From Odontocerum albicorne (Eukaryota; Arthropoda; Insecta; Trichoptera; Odontoceridae), in NCBI GenBank assembly GCA_949825065.1, contig OX463848.1, positions 27,986,699 to 28,050,698 of the forward strand: a DNA stretch of 64,000 bases, written 5' to 3'. How positions within the stretch are numbered: position 1 is the first letter of the stretch; each line of letters begins with the position of its first letter. The notes beneath the pieces were generated by a model. That model was not told the DNA's origin, made no database searches, and worked only from the letters and a program-made list of their open reading frames with translations. Of this stretch, positions 49,441-61,190 are shown one piece after another. The position numbers and the translations under genes were made by a program.

Positions 49441-50802
49441 TCTATTGTTGTAAACAAAAAACCAGTAAATTCTCGATTCGATTCTTGTGATTAATGTACA
49501 AGTACTAATGTATTCAAATTTCGTGATTAATGTACTAACATGAACTTAGTTTTAGTAAAAAAAATACCGTAATGATTTTACTTGTTATTTTGAAATACGT
49601 AACTGCTTTTCTTACAAAGATGGGATTTATTATTTCAATGGTTTATATATTTAGTAGAAAATTTCAACTCTCCTCAGACAATTTTTTAAAATTTAAATAG
49701 TTTTAAGTACATCTAATTTCAGTTCTAAATGTTTTAAGGATATTTTTTTCTTCTTATGTTAGTCCTGTGGTATGTTAGTGTTACTTTTTTATGATAAACT
49801 CCTAGCTTTCCTTCCATATTTTTTAAGGTCTTCCTAGGGAACGTTTGTCAGCGAGTACTTCATGCATTGCCACGTAGAGAACTATGTTGTGTATCCTTTA
49901 TAGAAGGCCTCAGCAGTATCTTCTACCCCATCCTCATCCTCTACCCTCAATACATTATCTCACAATACTACTTCCCATATGTCTCAGATACGGGAATTTC
50001 TAACTCCATCTCCAAGAATTTGCCTGTAATGGTTCTGAGGGTTTATATTTTATTGATTCTGAGCATATTTTTTTTTATGTATAACGATATTTGAGTGTTT
50101 TTTTTATTTTTTTAGTTGACAAAAATATTTTGAAATGTTAACGGCTGACAAAAATGTATTTTGTTTTAACAAAACATATCAGGAGAAACGTTGTTTGTAA
50201 TAAGATAATTTGTTTATTATTAACAAAATAAATCAACACAAGAAAAAATATATGTTTTTTTACTGTTTCACTGGATCATATGGGTGCATCAGATGCTATC
50301 AAAATGTCTGAACTCATTTTGTACGGCCTTTCCGATCAGGTAATATTCGTGGGTTAAGAAAAAACAGCCCCAACTAGGGGCATTATAGATTTTTTTCAGT
50401 CCGCACCCATTAATATATTTCTGTTTTTTTTTAAACATACCTATATCTGACATAATTATCTCATGCTACTGTTATACTTAGTAAACAATATTTAAATCTG
50501 CCCGATGAAACTGTTGCAGATTTATTCTTTTCGATCGTCATGAGACGCATTGCCATCAATGCACTTGCTAAAACCCAGCAGCATCCATATTTTACACCAA
50601 TAGACCATGACGAGTAGATGATGCTCACTTCAAGTTTATGCATTTTAAACAGAAATGTATACAAATGTTCTCATACACTAGCTTCAAAATAAAATTGCAA
50701 TATATTTAAACCAGTTTAAATAAGTATGTTTCTAAAATAAGTTTTAGAAATATCTGTATTTATTATTTACCAGTTTCACTGTGTTATATTACATTTTCGT
50801 TC

Positions 50803-50928
50803 TTTACAGTACAACCAGGTGGGTTTAAATGTAAACCAATGTAGAACGCTGGTTTATATTCAAACCCGTCTGGAACACGCAATCCTCGGGCTGGACGTGT
50901 CTGGCCAATCAGGCTACGGGGGGTCGTT
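50803..50928 (-). mobile_element. SINE-A copy, internally shortened
   Basis: Tail ttacagtacaaccaggtggg, then directly the head region cacgcaatcctcgggctgg, caggctacggggggtcg. Confidence 0.65.
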
Positions 50929-51139
50929 TCATCTGTACCACATCAGTATTTTTAAAAAATCTCGATAATTCTAATAATCAGATTTAACTATTGGAATAAA
51001 AATACAAGTGTAACATATATGTAAAATACAAATGTAAGTAAGTTATTTGGGTCTCATTTTCACTTTTATTCCAAGGAAACATCGTTTAAAAATGAAATTC
51101 AACGAAAATAATGAATATCCTATTTTACGTCGCTAGATT

Positions 51140-51345
51140 TGCTGGGTGTTAATTGTTCGTGTACATGGGCACATTTGCTACAAACTGGATTAGCAAACCA
51201 ATACTCCGTACACAAGGCTAATTGATTTGTTTACACTTTGAGATGACCTATTTACCGCATTACACAAGGGAGACATTAGTACTGATCCATCTATAAGGTT
51301 AAACGCTTTACACTATGTGGTAGTGACCCGTGCTAAATGTGGAAT
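51140..51345. promoter_or_regulatory. Candidate intronic regulatory block (unproven)
   Basis: Non-repetitive, GC-richer than its flanks, with ctggattagcaaacc (K50 homeodomain-like) and acacaaggctaattgattt sites. No coding signal. Confidence 0.2.
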
Positions 51346-51812
51346 ATTCAATAAAGAAACATGTATGATCATAAAGTATTATTTAACAATAATTTATCAA
51401 TCTAATCAAGCTCAATCATAAAAAATAATTAAACACCCTCCCTATCTGTTTATAAGCTGTTAATGTTTTAATTACTCTAATTAACTGATAGATTATCGTG
51501 CAGATCATCCCCAGGTTGGAAATTATCTTGATCGTTGACATTTCAATTTCCTCAGTTAAATCGTGCCTTTTCATCCACCTGTTATTTTCCACAGACGAAA
51601 ATAAAACATGTAAAGTGTTTCTCAGAACGTTTATTCTTAATTATATGAAATATATGGTTGACATAGATTTAAATGATCAATTATACTTTTATATGCCATA
51701 TATTGTTTTTTCATATATAATTTACATCCACTTGTATATATCAAATAAATATACATAATTAATATGGAAGAAAATTTGGATACATTTTATTCGTAGTTTC
51801 ATTATTTTTTTT

Positions 51813-51941
51813 TACACAATACAACCTAGCGGTTTATTACCACGTGGCAATCTCTCCCATTTAATCAGAAATATGTGAGAGGCCTTAAGCGAAAACGTCG
51901 GAAGATGAACGTTTTACCAACTTAGACACGGAGATCGTCTC
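51813..51941 (-). mobile_element. SINE-A copy, shortened
   Basis: Tail acacaatacaacctagcgg, gaggccttaagcgaaaacg, then head ttttaccaacttagacacgg. Confidence 0.7.
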
Positions 51942-52111
51942 GAATACATAAAATTAGCAGCAGGTAACATTGCAGTTGATATATGTGTAAATCAAATAAG
52001 TAAATGCGTAAAATAACGATACGAATACGAAAAAAATATATTTCTTAAAATCGACGAAGTTTATCGAAAAAATACAATATTGACTTTATATTACTGTATT
52101 AAATTTGTGTT

Positions 52112-52322
52112 GGATACAGTACAATCAGGTGCGTTTATTTACATATGGCAAATTCTTTCAACCAACCAGGGAGTTATTAAAGATGCCTCAAGTGAAAATC
52201 AGAATTAAACCCTTTTTAAACAAATGGAAACCGACTAGAATCGACCCCCCCCCCCTTCACCCCTCCAATATCGGGGCTGGAAGACAACCGTCTTACCAAC
52301 TATAACACGGAGATTGTTGTCA
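52112..52322 (-). mobile_element. SINE-A copy
   Basis: Tail gatacagtacaatcaggtgc, body gcctcaagtgaaaatcag, C-rich anticodon-side tract, head cgtcttaccaactataacac. Confidence 0.8.
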
Positions 52323-52390
52323 TTATGACATGTCGTTTTATATTCTATATCGTGAAATACAGCACAATAATTTGCGAACATTCCCATTAA

Positions 52391-52667
52391 AGATCTAGGC
52401 TAGTTGATGAGACGCTTGTCTTCCACTTGGGGGTTTTTTGTTTAATTTTTAATACTAACCAAATAAATAAAAAGGGTCCAAGTCTGGTTTAAGGGTTCGT
52501 TCGGTAGAAATACTCGCCAGACGTATTCTAGTGTTATTAATTCCTCGCGCGATAGTATTTTCAACACGCACAATAACTTGGAGATATGTGCCTGCTGACT
52601 TCCCGCGACGATTTTCAATATGTCCGTATTATCAATTCGAAATAGACGAGTGGTGTAATATTAATGA
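52391..52667 (+). mobile_element. SINE-B copy
   Basis: Degraded head (ctaggctagttgatgagacg), then gttcgttcggtagaaatac, gcgcgatagtattttc and cgattttcaatatgtccg, aligning with the body of 43531-43848. Confidence 0.7.
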
Positions 52668-52689
52668 ATGAGTGAACCACATCCTTGTT

Positions 52690-53020
52690 ATTTCACATAC
52701 TGGTTATATATTTCTAGCCTCTGGGGGGAAGGGTTGATTACCTTGCTTTATTAGAAAACTTCTACCCCGATCACTGAATATCACCGGAAAGCCTATGACG
52801 CCGGCTTCCTGGTACGCGACCAATCGAATCAGGTGGAAATAATTAGTGGCTTCCGGATAATTCATGTAGGGGATGGTAATTGCATCGTTATCTATTCGAA
52901 ACCACTCCATTGTACAATAATCATAAAAAATAGTACAGATTGACCCATAAATTGCCCTCCGATGCTCCTGTTTAAGGCATTTTTATTGATCTATTAGCTT
53001 CAACTCCCACATCAACTGAA
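52690..53020. promoter_or_regulatory. Candidate intronic regulatory block (unproven)
   Basis: Non-repetitive segment with an E-box followed by a homeodomain-like core (caggtggaaataattagtg, 52830-52848), gtaattgcatcg and tttttattgatc. A chance minus-strand frame (52704-52910) has no family resemblance. Confidence 0.25.
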
Positions 53021-53385
53021 TTTTATACGGTAATCGCTGCTTAAGATACGATTCAGTGTGATTCGAGACATTCTAAACTGAGCTGAATGTCGTATGGTTG
53101 AAGTTGCTTGATTATCAGCAACACTCTTTGTACCTTTTGAATATTATCATTATTTCATTTCCTTCTGTCAAATAATGTTGTCGAATTCAAGAGATTCATC
53201 AAAATTCAGGGTTGAATTCATCGCTACGGATGTGTAATTTCTAGAATATAAACCTAAGAAATCGACTCCGCTCTCTCTTCAATCCATCCATGTAGACACC
53301 GCAGTAGAGTAGTTGCACATTGAAGTTGTAAACAAATAATCGTATTGTTCTAAACAGTGATATGATAGCCCTTATTTGTGAATCT

Positions 53386-53470
53386 ACTCCATTGAAATCT
53401 CTATATAGCCTTAGCACGAATCCCTACACGAAATCTCTATATAGCCTTAGCACGAATCCCTACACGAAAA
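53386..53470. repeat. 41-bp tandem duplication
   Basis: gaaatctctatatagcctta plus gcacgaatccctacac occurs twice in a row. Confidence 0.9.
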
Positions 53471-53530
53471 CTGCCCTAGTTGGACTTACGAATATATAAC
53501 GATATTAACCGGCAGGGTTATACCGTTATA

Positions 53531-53610
53531 AAAAGTTTAATAAACAGTGTTTGATAAAAACAAATTATTAAGTATTTAAACCTTCACAATGTTAATGCTT
53601 TAACTATAAA
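53531..53610 (+). repeat. G-family repeat copy
   Basis: taaacagtgtttgataaaaa, then tttaaaccttcacaatgtta and tgctttaactataaa. Confidence 0.65.
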
Positions 53611-53619
53611 TAAGATATT

Positions 53620-53811
53620 ATTTGTATTCTATTATAACCTGGCGGGCTTATTGTCATATGGCCATATTTTTCAACCAACCAGAAATATGTTAAAAAGGCC
53701 TAAAGCGAAAACCATGCTGAAATACTTTGTTAAAACTCTTGGTTCCAACTGAAATTATATCCGCAATCCCCAGGCTGGGAGATAGGCGTCTTACCAATCA
53801 CGGAGTTCTTC
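53620..53811 (-). mobile_element. SINE-A copy
   Basis: Tail attataacctggcgggctta, ttttcaaccaaccagaaat, aggcctaaagcgaaaacc, head gataggcgtcttaccaatca. Confidence 0.8.
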
Positions 53812-53844
53812 GCTATTTAAACAGTTTATGTCATCTTCACATTT

Positions 53845-54345
53845 CCTCATTAATTTTGGGTCTGCGTGATGAGTCGCCTTTTTCCATTATGCTCTGTCCA
53901 AGGTCATCTCCGAAGTCAGATTCAGATCACTCATGTCTTGATTGATGCTATCCTTCCATCGCTTCTTTCTATGACTTCTCGTTCTTCTTCCAGGGATTTT
54001 CATTTCCAGTGCCTGATTTCCCACATATTCAAATACTTTTCTTTATGCATGCCCACACCACTGAAGCCTACCAAACCTCAATTTCAGCAAGATTGGAACC
54101 AATTTCAGTGTACCTTACACATATTCATTCATTGTTATATTTTTCTTACTCACTCTTAAAATCCATCGCAGCATGCGCAATTCGGTAACATAACATCTCT
54201 GCATGCGGTAACATGACATTCATTACATCGCAGCATACGCATTTCGGTAACATGACATCTCTGTTCTTGTAATTTAGTTGTTGACCAGCACTCAGCTCCA
54301 TACAAGAGTAATGGGCTAATAACGCTTTTATACATTTTTCCCTTC
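53845..54345 (-). pseudogene. LINE C-terminal relic
   Basis: Minus strand: [20 protein letters not shown], [12 protein letters not shown], then LRFGRLQWCGHA, GRRTRSHRKKRWKDSINQD and MSDLNLTSEMTLDRA. This fits the post-RT region of an insect LINE different from the 21285 family. A stretch with catcgcagcatgcgcaattc is locally triplicated (54165-54270). It ends about 180 bp before the 54522 exon. Confidence 0.65.
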
Positions 54346-54521
54346 GGATCAATGTAAACTAACTAAATTTGAAATAGTTCCCGAAATTAAAGCGAGTCCG
54401 TGAGTGGAACTCAGCAGAAAACTAACCTGGTAGTCCAGCCTGCTTAATACACATCTTAATTTCTAGATCATTGACGCTTGTTATTCCCCGAAACAAGAAT
54501 TTCAAACTTTTATTTCTCCAG

Positions 54522-54702
54522 AATGCCTCCGGCCTCGCTCTGCTGTCGCCTCCGTCCCTGAGCCGGCGAAGGTCCTCAGTGATGTTCAGCGACGTGGTGG
54601 TGCTGCACGGGGCAGAGTGCGGCAGCACCACCCCCGGGGGCGCACCCCCATCCGCCCCAGGCGAAAAAAACGTCTGCTCTAGCGAGAAGATGACGCAGAC
54701 AG
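54522..54702 (+). CDS. Ca-alpha1T: Cav3 T-type calcium channel alpha-1, exon: Ser/Arg-rich I-II linker segment
   Basis: 181 bp: 60 codons plus one base. It starts in phase 0 (NASGLALLSPPSLSRRRSSV) and continues MFSDVVVLHGAECGST, a Gly/Pro/Ser-rich run, and CSSEKMTQT. The RRRSS segment resembles a PKA/CaMK-type phosphorylation site; the I-II linker of Cav3 channels is known to be regulated by kinases, but the site itself is an inference. The acceptor is atttctccag and the donor is cag|gtaact. Reading past the donor meets TGA within two codons, which fixes the exon end. Composition is GC-rich, unlike the flanks. The antisense frame at 54422-54631 is a shadow. Confidence 0.88.
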
Positions 54703-55811
54703 GTAACTGAAAAAAGAAATTATGTACATTTTACTTTACTATTCTCTTTTCAAATGAAGTATACAAAAAATGTTGAGTTTTTTTAGTGAATGTCACATTT
54801 ACTTATGCGAGACACAGCACATAAGCATACATATGATACACACAAATTAATCAGTAAAGTGAAGTGACCCATGTTGAACAATATTTAACCAATAAAATAC
54901 TTTTTTTCTTAATAAAATATCGATTTTAACAGTTATTACTTTACATAATTAGATAATAAGTATCCAGTTATTATTAACCAGCGTGTGTTACATTTTTAGC
55001 AAGTTACTCTACGTTTCGGATTGATTGCACTACCCATCTTCAGAAGTCGCTCACACGAATGAATTTATTTCTTGTATTTCTCTCGTTTCCCATGGTAACA
55101 TTATAACTATTTTTTGAAGCCAAATCAATGTGAATTGTTCAAATATGGTGCTAATTCTCAAAATGCTGGGCGTTTTTTTCTTGAGATTCAGTAAGAGTAT
55201 TTTTGTTACAAACAAAACTGTTTTCAGCAGATAGAGAAAAAGTATCATATATCTACTCATATCCAAGTTATATCCAAGATACTCTCATGTCAAAATCTAA
55301 TGATAGGAAAGTTTTTAACATTGCTCGTTTTCGTATCAAGTTCCAAGATCGAATTTAAGTGATAACCAATAAAACGTTTTTTACACTTCACAGCCTACAT
55401 AAACCCTCAAGTCTTCAACTTGCGTATTTGCAACACGACTATAAGACCAATGACAGACTTTTCATAGTTTGTTGATCTCAAAAGTAGCAAAAACGTTTGG
55501 AAAAACAATCAGCTTTGGACTAGATACAAATTCTATACGATAGATTTTCTTTAATTCTAAAATAAATAAATTGATAAACAATAACTATAATAATAGTATT
55601 AAAACTATTTGAGGCAAATTAAAGATCCTCTTTAGAGGAAAAATTAAATTTTGACGTAGTTTTCAATGTGAATTCTTTTAAATATATTCAGAAATAAAAA
55701 AAAAGTAATAAAAATATATTTTTTTTAACTTGATTCATAAGTCAGCTTAATTCTATTTTAAAAATATTTGTTTGAAAAAAATTAATTTTAAATATTTTTT
55801 TTTATTAATAG
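54703..55811 (+). other. Ca-alpha1T: Ca-alpha1T intron (1.1 kb)
   Basis: Phase-1 intron with gtaact donor and attaatag acceptor. It is AT-rich and I see no mobile element or other feature in it. Confidence 0.88.
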
Positions 55812-56475
55812 GTGACGGCAACATCTGGCAAACCAACATCAATCCTCCAATAGTCGCTTCAGACCTTGGCCTAGAGAATGCCGCCATGACCTGTCAGGAG
55901 CTGCTGGCTCTATCTGGAGCCCTGTCCGCAGCTCTTCCAACTGGTCAAATGGCTCTGGACTCATTCTTCGATTCTCTGACCAAGGGAATATCAAAGAAAA
56001 ACACTCCAGTCATCTCTGCCCCCAATTCCGTACCTTGTGAGCCTCAAAGACTATCCCCTCCAAATCAATTGCTGTTAGATGAAGACTTTTCGTGCTGCGG
56101 TGACATGCAGCAGTGCGAGTTAGGCACTTCACAAAAGAAAGAAAAGAAGAAAAGATCAAGAATAACAAGACTAATAATTAGAACTTATAGATTAGTTTGC
56201 TCAGTATTGGGAGGGGCGAGAACATGGGTGAAGAAATTAGTGGAACACAAGTATTTTCAGCAAGGGATATTGCTGGCCATTTTAATAAACACCCTTTCGA
56301 TGGGGATAGAGTACCACAACCAGCCAGAAGAGCTGACCGTTATTGTAGAGATAAGTAATGTGGTGTTCTCCGCGATATTTGCTGTAGAGATGCTGCTTAA
56401 AGTCGTTGCCGAAGGCCCCTTTGGATATATTGCGAACGGGTTCAATGTGTTCGATGGAGTCATTGTAGTTTTAAG
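55812..56475 (+). CDS. Ca-alpha1T: Cav3 T-type calcium channel alpha-1, exon: distal I-II linker and domain II S1-S3
   Basis: 664 bp: two bases completing a Gly codon, 220 codons, then two bases (AG) of the next codon. The first two thirds are cytoplasmic linker: an acidic/hydrophobic part (GDGNIWQTN onward), a Cys pair ([14 protein letters not shown]) and a basic cluster (KKEKKKRSR). From the codons for [18 protein letters not shown] it enters domain II S1, with the Cav3 hallmark [12 protein letters not shown] in the S1-S2 turn, then S2 ([19 protein letters not shown]) and S3 ([17 protein letters not shown]). These segments match the Cav3 voltage-sensor family closely. The acceptor is attaatag and the donor is aag|gtaaaa, followed directly by a stop if read through. 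It is the longest exon here. The antisense frame at 56257-56463 is a shadow. Confidence 0.97.
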
Positions 56476-56520
56476 GTAAAAAAAAATTTTACGTTTTAAG
56501 TGGTTAGGACTTTCTACCGA

Positions 56521-56770
56521 GTAACGGAGATCTCACCTCACTTTGAAATTCATCACGGGGCAATCCCCCAAAATGAGACACGTATAGGATTAACATATAA
56601 TTGAAAGAGATGGGTACAGCAGTTGCTCTGCCTATTTTACGTATGTGTGATAAAAAAAGGCGTGGCCTATGTAGATTTGATTTTTTTCCATTATATTTAT
56701 AATAGATCAATAATCTTCTTTATTTGGGAGACTGCTCCGTGATAAATTTTAAATGAGGGGGATCTCTGTT
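56521..56770. mobile_element. MITE-like element with ~50-bp inverted repeats
   Basis: Left arm taacggagatctcacctcac, tttgaaattcatcacggggc (56522-56573); the right arm (56721-56770) is its reverse complement at roughly 80% by eye. The inner ~150 bp is unrelated to other repeats here. No coding capacity and no clear target duplication. Confidence 0.65.
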
Positions 56771-57336
56771 AGCCTGTGGGTTACGCAATATTTTTCCTGT
56801 TCCTACAAAAATATTTTCTAATTTTTATAATAAATAAAAAACATCAAACCGGAATACACAAAAAGTTTATTTTGTGTGCTTAAAAATTTTAAGCTGTTTT
56901 TTTTTTAGAAGTTCATAATTTGTACGGCATAAAATAAATCGATTAAATACTTTTTCATCGTATCGGAATTGTTGAACTTCACTAAAGGACGTCTCCACAA
57001 TGCTTGGCGAAGGCAATACCACTGTCGCTCGCCCGTAGGATGTCGTCGAACCTACAGTTGATTGCATAATCGACCCCCCATTTGAGTAGGTTGGTCCAAG
57101 TCCGACCTACCTATGTCCAGAGTTTGTTCAGGCTCTTCCACTTGCCGTAGTCAAGATTTCCTCCAGGAGGGAGACACTCCACAGGCCTCCGCTATTAATC
57201 TGGCATTATTGTACCCAGTTCAACTTTTGAGGCCAACATACGCTCCATTTCTGGCATTTAATACTTAATACCATCACAAAAAGTTATAGTTATTAATACA
57301 ATCCGTCATATAGGTACCCAATCGAACTACACTATA

Positions 57337-57411
57337 AAGGTTGCAAAGACTAGAGTGGTATTCCACAGTATGGCTGCAAAGACTCGAGTGGTATTCCACA
57401 GTGTGGCTGTT
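57337..57411. repeat. 36-bp tandem duplication
   Basis: gcaaagactagagtggtatt plus ccacagtatggct is repeated with two substitutions. Confidence 0.9.
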
Positions 57412-58128
57412 TTTTTAATGTGTTAAAAAATCTTTAACATTGTTTATATTAGAATCATGAAATTGTTTTTCAAGTCATCAATTTTCTAATTTCCCCGAAA
57501 AGTACTCAGAAAACAGATTTTTATAGTACAGAATTATGTGCAGCAAGTTGCTAGCGTGAGATTTCAGTTAAAAACTTCCAGCACAGAATTCTAGAACGTT
57601 CGCCACACACTCAAACTATTATTCACTAATTAATCATTTTTAGTTTATGTTCTTTTTCATGAACCCGTAATTTCTATTTATTGTGTCATACACGCATTAT
57701 TTTATCAAAAATCACTTTCTAAAAAAACAATTTGGCAACATTATACCGTGAACCCATTAATGAAACATCAGGGCATCGTCCCCTCTTTTCTCTTTTAAAC
57801 ATTCTGTCCCTTTCTGTTGAGATCAGTCTTTAAAGATAATTTTATATTTCCTTCAATAATTTGTCAAATCGTTCAAATATTTTCTTCCAAACCTCTCAGA
57901 ATATTTCCTTTGCAACCACACAAACTACCAACAAAAATGACACGGATTTGACATAAGTATTGAAGCAAGCCTCGATATAGGAATAAGAAAAATATGTCAC
58001 GATTACAAAGTGAAATTAATGGGGAAACATTTTTTTTTGCGAAATATTGCATTTGAATTATGAATTTTAGACTATGCGTGATCGTTTTTTTTCTTTAATA
58101 ATTATTGATAAAATCCAAAATTGACTAG

Positions 58129-58338
58129 CGCTTTCGAGCTTGCCCAAACGTTCCTGGGAGAGCGCGAACAGGCGGGTAGCTCCGGTCTCTCGGTCCTCAG
58201 GACCTTCAGGCTCCTGAGGATCTTGAAGCTGGTCCGCTTCATGCCCAACCTCCGGAGGCAGCTCTTCGTCATGCTGAGGACCATGGACAATGTGGCTGTC
58301 TTCTTTTCACTGCTTGTGCTATTCATTTTCATATTCAG
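58129..58338 (+). CDS. Ca-alpha1T: Cav3 T-type calcium channel alpha-1, exon: domain II S4 voltage sensor, S4-S5 linker and S5
   Basis: 210 bp: one base completing AG_ as Ser, 69 codons, then AG. It begins in the S3-S4 loop ([15 protein letters not shown], here [19 protein letters not shown]). The S4 follows ([18 protein letters not shown]), with basic residues at every third position (R, R, R, K, R), the classic voltage-sensing pattern. Then come the S4-S5 linker ([19 protein letters not shown]) and S5 ([13 protein letters not shown]). The next expected residues in the family continue S5 into the pore loop, and they are not found in the remaining 5.7 kb. The acceptor is ttgactag, with a weak pyrimidine tract, and the donor is cag|gttagt. 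The antisense frame at 58102-58350 is a shadow of this exon. Confidence 0.96.
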
Positions 58339-60889
58339 GTTAGTAATCAACTTCTGCTGTAGTTGTAAATCTTTTCATATTTAAATTGGTGACAAAGACC
58401 GAAAAAAGCTTTTTATAATATTTGACCAGATTGTAAAGTCTATATTTTTGTTGTTTGAAAAAGTTGCGCTGTTACATCTACTTTATAATCTAAAGTAGAA
58501 TGCTACTCAAGCAGCTAAGTAAAAAGTAGTAATTTACAGCTACTCTTAGGACGAAGTGCGTTACTTGTAGTGCGTTGCCTAACACTGGATTATATTCAGT
58601 GCCATAAACTGTACTGTATCTATCCTAGAATCTCTTGACACTCAAATCGAAAAAATAATTGAATTTTGTGGACGATCATAAATTGTTTTCCTTACTCTGC
58701 AAAACTTGGTTACTCGTATCGATATTTACCTTATAAATTAGATTTACATGTACTTAAATTTATATTGATTTAATGATTAGTTTTTAAACACGAAATATTC
58801 AGCGTATATATTTCATTATTTAGTTCTTCAAAAACATAACCATAAAAAAGTTTTTAAATTTGTCATATTTAAAGATACTTTCGGTCTTTTTTCCATAAGA
58901 AAATAAAAGTTATAATTATTGCTTATTTCACATAATCTTTTTAAAATACGCATTTAATAATAACTATGGGAATAGTATTATTGAAAAGAACTTTTATTTT
59001 CTTTTGAATTAGTCGATTAGTCCATAAATTTGCATGCAAAATATATTTATAAGGATTAAAGTGTATTTTATTGTGTATGATATATATACTCGTATATATG
59101 TATATAAAAATACATTTTGTACGCATTTTCAAAATATCATAAACATATTCTTCAGGTTTTTTGCATTTCACTCGGATATCAAGCGATTTAATTTTAGGTA
59201 TTTTTGAATATTTTATTAGGTGTCATGACTAAAATGAAATTATTTGAAAAGCAACTATTAAATATGAGAACATTTTCTTCAAGGGTCAATATTTACTATG
59301 ATAATACGAGTATTTTATGATTTTGTAGAGAAAAAATAGGAAAAAGCTCTATTTTACAATTAACTCTCATGCGCTAATAATATAGCACAAATATCATAAC
59401 CTCGTTCCAAATTGGTACATTTACCTCTTTGAGATGAAACCTTGCATTAAAGTTAACCGGAAAACCGAACAGAGCCAATTTTAAGTAGGCCAACTACAGT
59501 TACGTTCTGTTAGAGAAAAGGGGCAAGTGAAGCTTTTGGGTCAATATTAAACTAAAATCTCGGATAATTTTCTTTTCATTGTATCTTTATTATCTATAAG
59601 ATTCGTATTCAATGAGGGGATTCTGCCTATAAAGGTATTGCCACCTGACTCTGAACTACCCTAGAGGTCCTGGAAATCTCTTAAAAGTCTCCAAACAGGA
59701 ATCGAAAAAAAAACAAGGATAGCATGTCAAAATAGGGAACGTTGCATGATAGATCAACTATCTGTGTTGACGGTGAGGAGCGATATATGCGACACTTATT
59801 GCAGTCTTGCTACGAAGAAGTCTTGATTTGTGAAACGCCCTATGCTGTACAGATGACAGAAATCTGTGCGGAAGTAGTATAGTGTATTTGACACGATAGC
59901 AAGAATATGAACATTCCTACACACAGTTTCAATGAAAGGAAAAAACTTTTTATTCATTTTTTTAATACAGAAAAAAATATTGATTGATGTAAATTTTAAA
60001 GTATTATAGTTTTACAGTACTTTTACAAATATGTTGTTGTACAACATTAACTTGATATTATTTTAAATATACTTAGTATAAGTTTCATAAGTAACGTATA
60101 ATTTTAGAATACATTAGATTTATATACAGATGGTATAGTAAAATCGTTTTATATTAATATCTATGTACATTTAAACGAACTTCTTATTTACAAAATCGTA
60201 ATAATTCTCTTCTACTTTATGAAAAACTTTTCCAGTCGTTCTTTTTTCCTAATGATGACATCAACTTTTTTAAAGTTTAAGGTAGAGTGAAGTGACGATA
60301 ACGAAGATGAATTGAGCTTTGACTTGTGCTTTCAAAAACCTGTTTTATAAGTCTCGCCTCTTATACCGTTTAACCTCATTTTTTTACTCGTAAGTATGGA
60401 CAAATTCAAAGTGCGCAGTTTCTTAAGATCAGGTCCTCTTATTTGCGAGTTACCGACATTTCGAACACCCCAATAGATTATCTTCAGTTTTAGTATCTCC
60501 ACAACTACAAAAGGAGACTTACGTATTCAGCTTTTTTATTTTATTAAGTGATTCTTTGTTTTATAACTTGGCATGTGATTCTGGGGCTGAGTACAAGACT
60601 TACATAGTAGTTATAAGATCAGTTACCCGTAAGTTTCCTTTTATCTGCTTCTGTTGTGATTGCTAGCAATGACCGAGTGATTCAATAAACGTCTATAATA
60701 TAAATCTTACCTTTCAACCCGCTTCCCTAGTTAACACACGTACAAAATTTTAAGTAACTGGCTAGTGCTTTTTGAAAAGATTTTTTAATGTTTCATTTAA
60801 AAAATCAATCTAGCTAATACTAGGAATCAAACTAGTTATGAGGTACATGATTCATAGTGGAAACATGAATTTAAAAAATGTTCATAACC

Positions 60890-61190
60890 CATTTCATTGA
60901 TGTTCACACAGGTATTATTCCAGGTCAAGTCTTTGCTGCCTTGCATTGTTTACCGTAGCGACAAATCGTTTAGTTACACAAACACGAATGCGGCTACCAA
61001 AATATCAATCACCCTTAATGATGCTCCAACAGCTGGAGCGCGCTAATAACAATTAACTCGGCCTCAGCCCGGTTAAACGCTAGTTAATTGACAGGTTCAC
61101 CAACAGCCCCGATCTACTGACGCTAGTGTCATTCTGCCGTGCAATCATTGCCTAATTAGAGCCCAGATCTGATAATATCATTTATTGTAT
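60890..61190. promoter_or_regulatory. Candidate intronic regulatory block (unproven)
   Basis: The most GC-rich non-repetitive part of the last intron. It has an E-box (cagctg, 61030-61035), cgctaataacaattaactcg, ctagttaattgacagg and gcctaattagagc homeodomain-like cores. It looks like a conserved non-coding element, but conservation cannot be tested here. Confidence 0.3.

Larger units (their letters stand above)
47557..54521 (+). other. Ca-alpha1T: Ca-alpha1T intron (7.0 kb)
   Basis: Phase-0 intron carrying a Jockey-like LINE relic, four minus-strand SINE-A copies, one SINE-B, a G-family repeat, a 41-bp tandem duplication and a minus-strand LINE 3' fragment close to the next exon. I recognise no coding exon in it. 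Unassigned stretches are 49450-50800, 50930-51810 and 52670-53380; parts of the last two are GC-richer and non-repetitive (see candidate regulatory entries). Confidence 0.85.
56476..58128 (+). other. Ca-alpha1T: Ca-alpha1T intron (1.7 kb)
   Basis: Phase-2 intron within the domain II voltage sensor, between S3 and S4. It contains a fold-back MITE-like element (56521-56770) and a 36-bp tandem duplication (57337-57411). A GC-richer stretch (56960-57210) is not identified. Nothing else is recognised. Confidence 0.88.

Noticed and set aside
56867..57210. GC-richer stretch with a minus-strand frame (MQSTVGSTTSYG...)
   Set aside because: Could be part of an unknown element, but I recognise neither protein nor repeat family.
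58102..58350. 82-codon minus-strand frame
   Set aside because: Antisense shadow of the S4-S5 exon, whose plus-strand product matches the voltage-sensor family.
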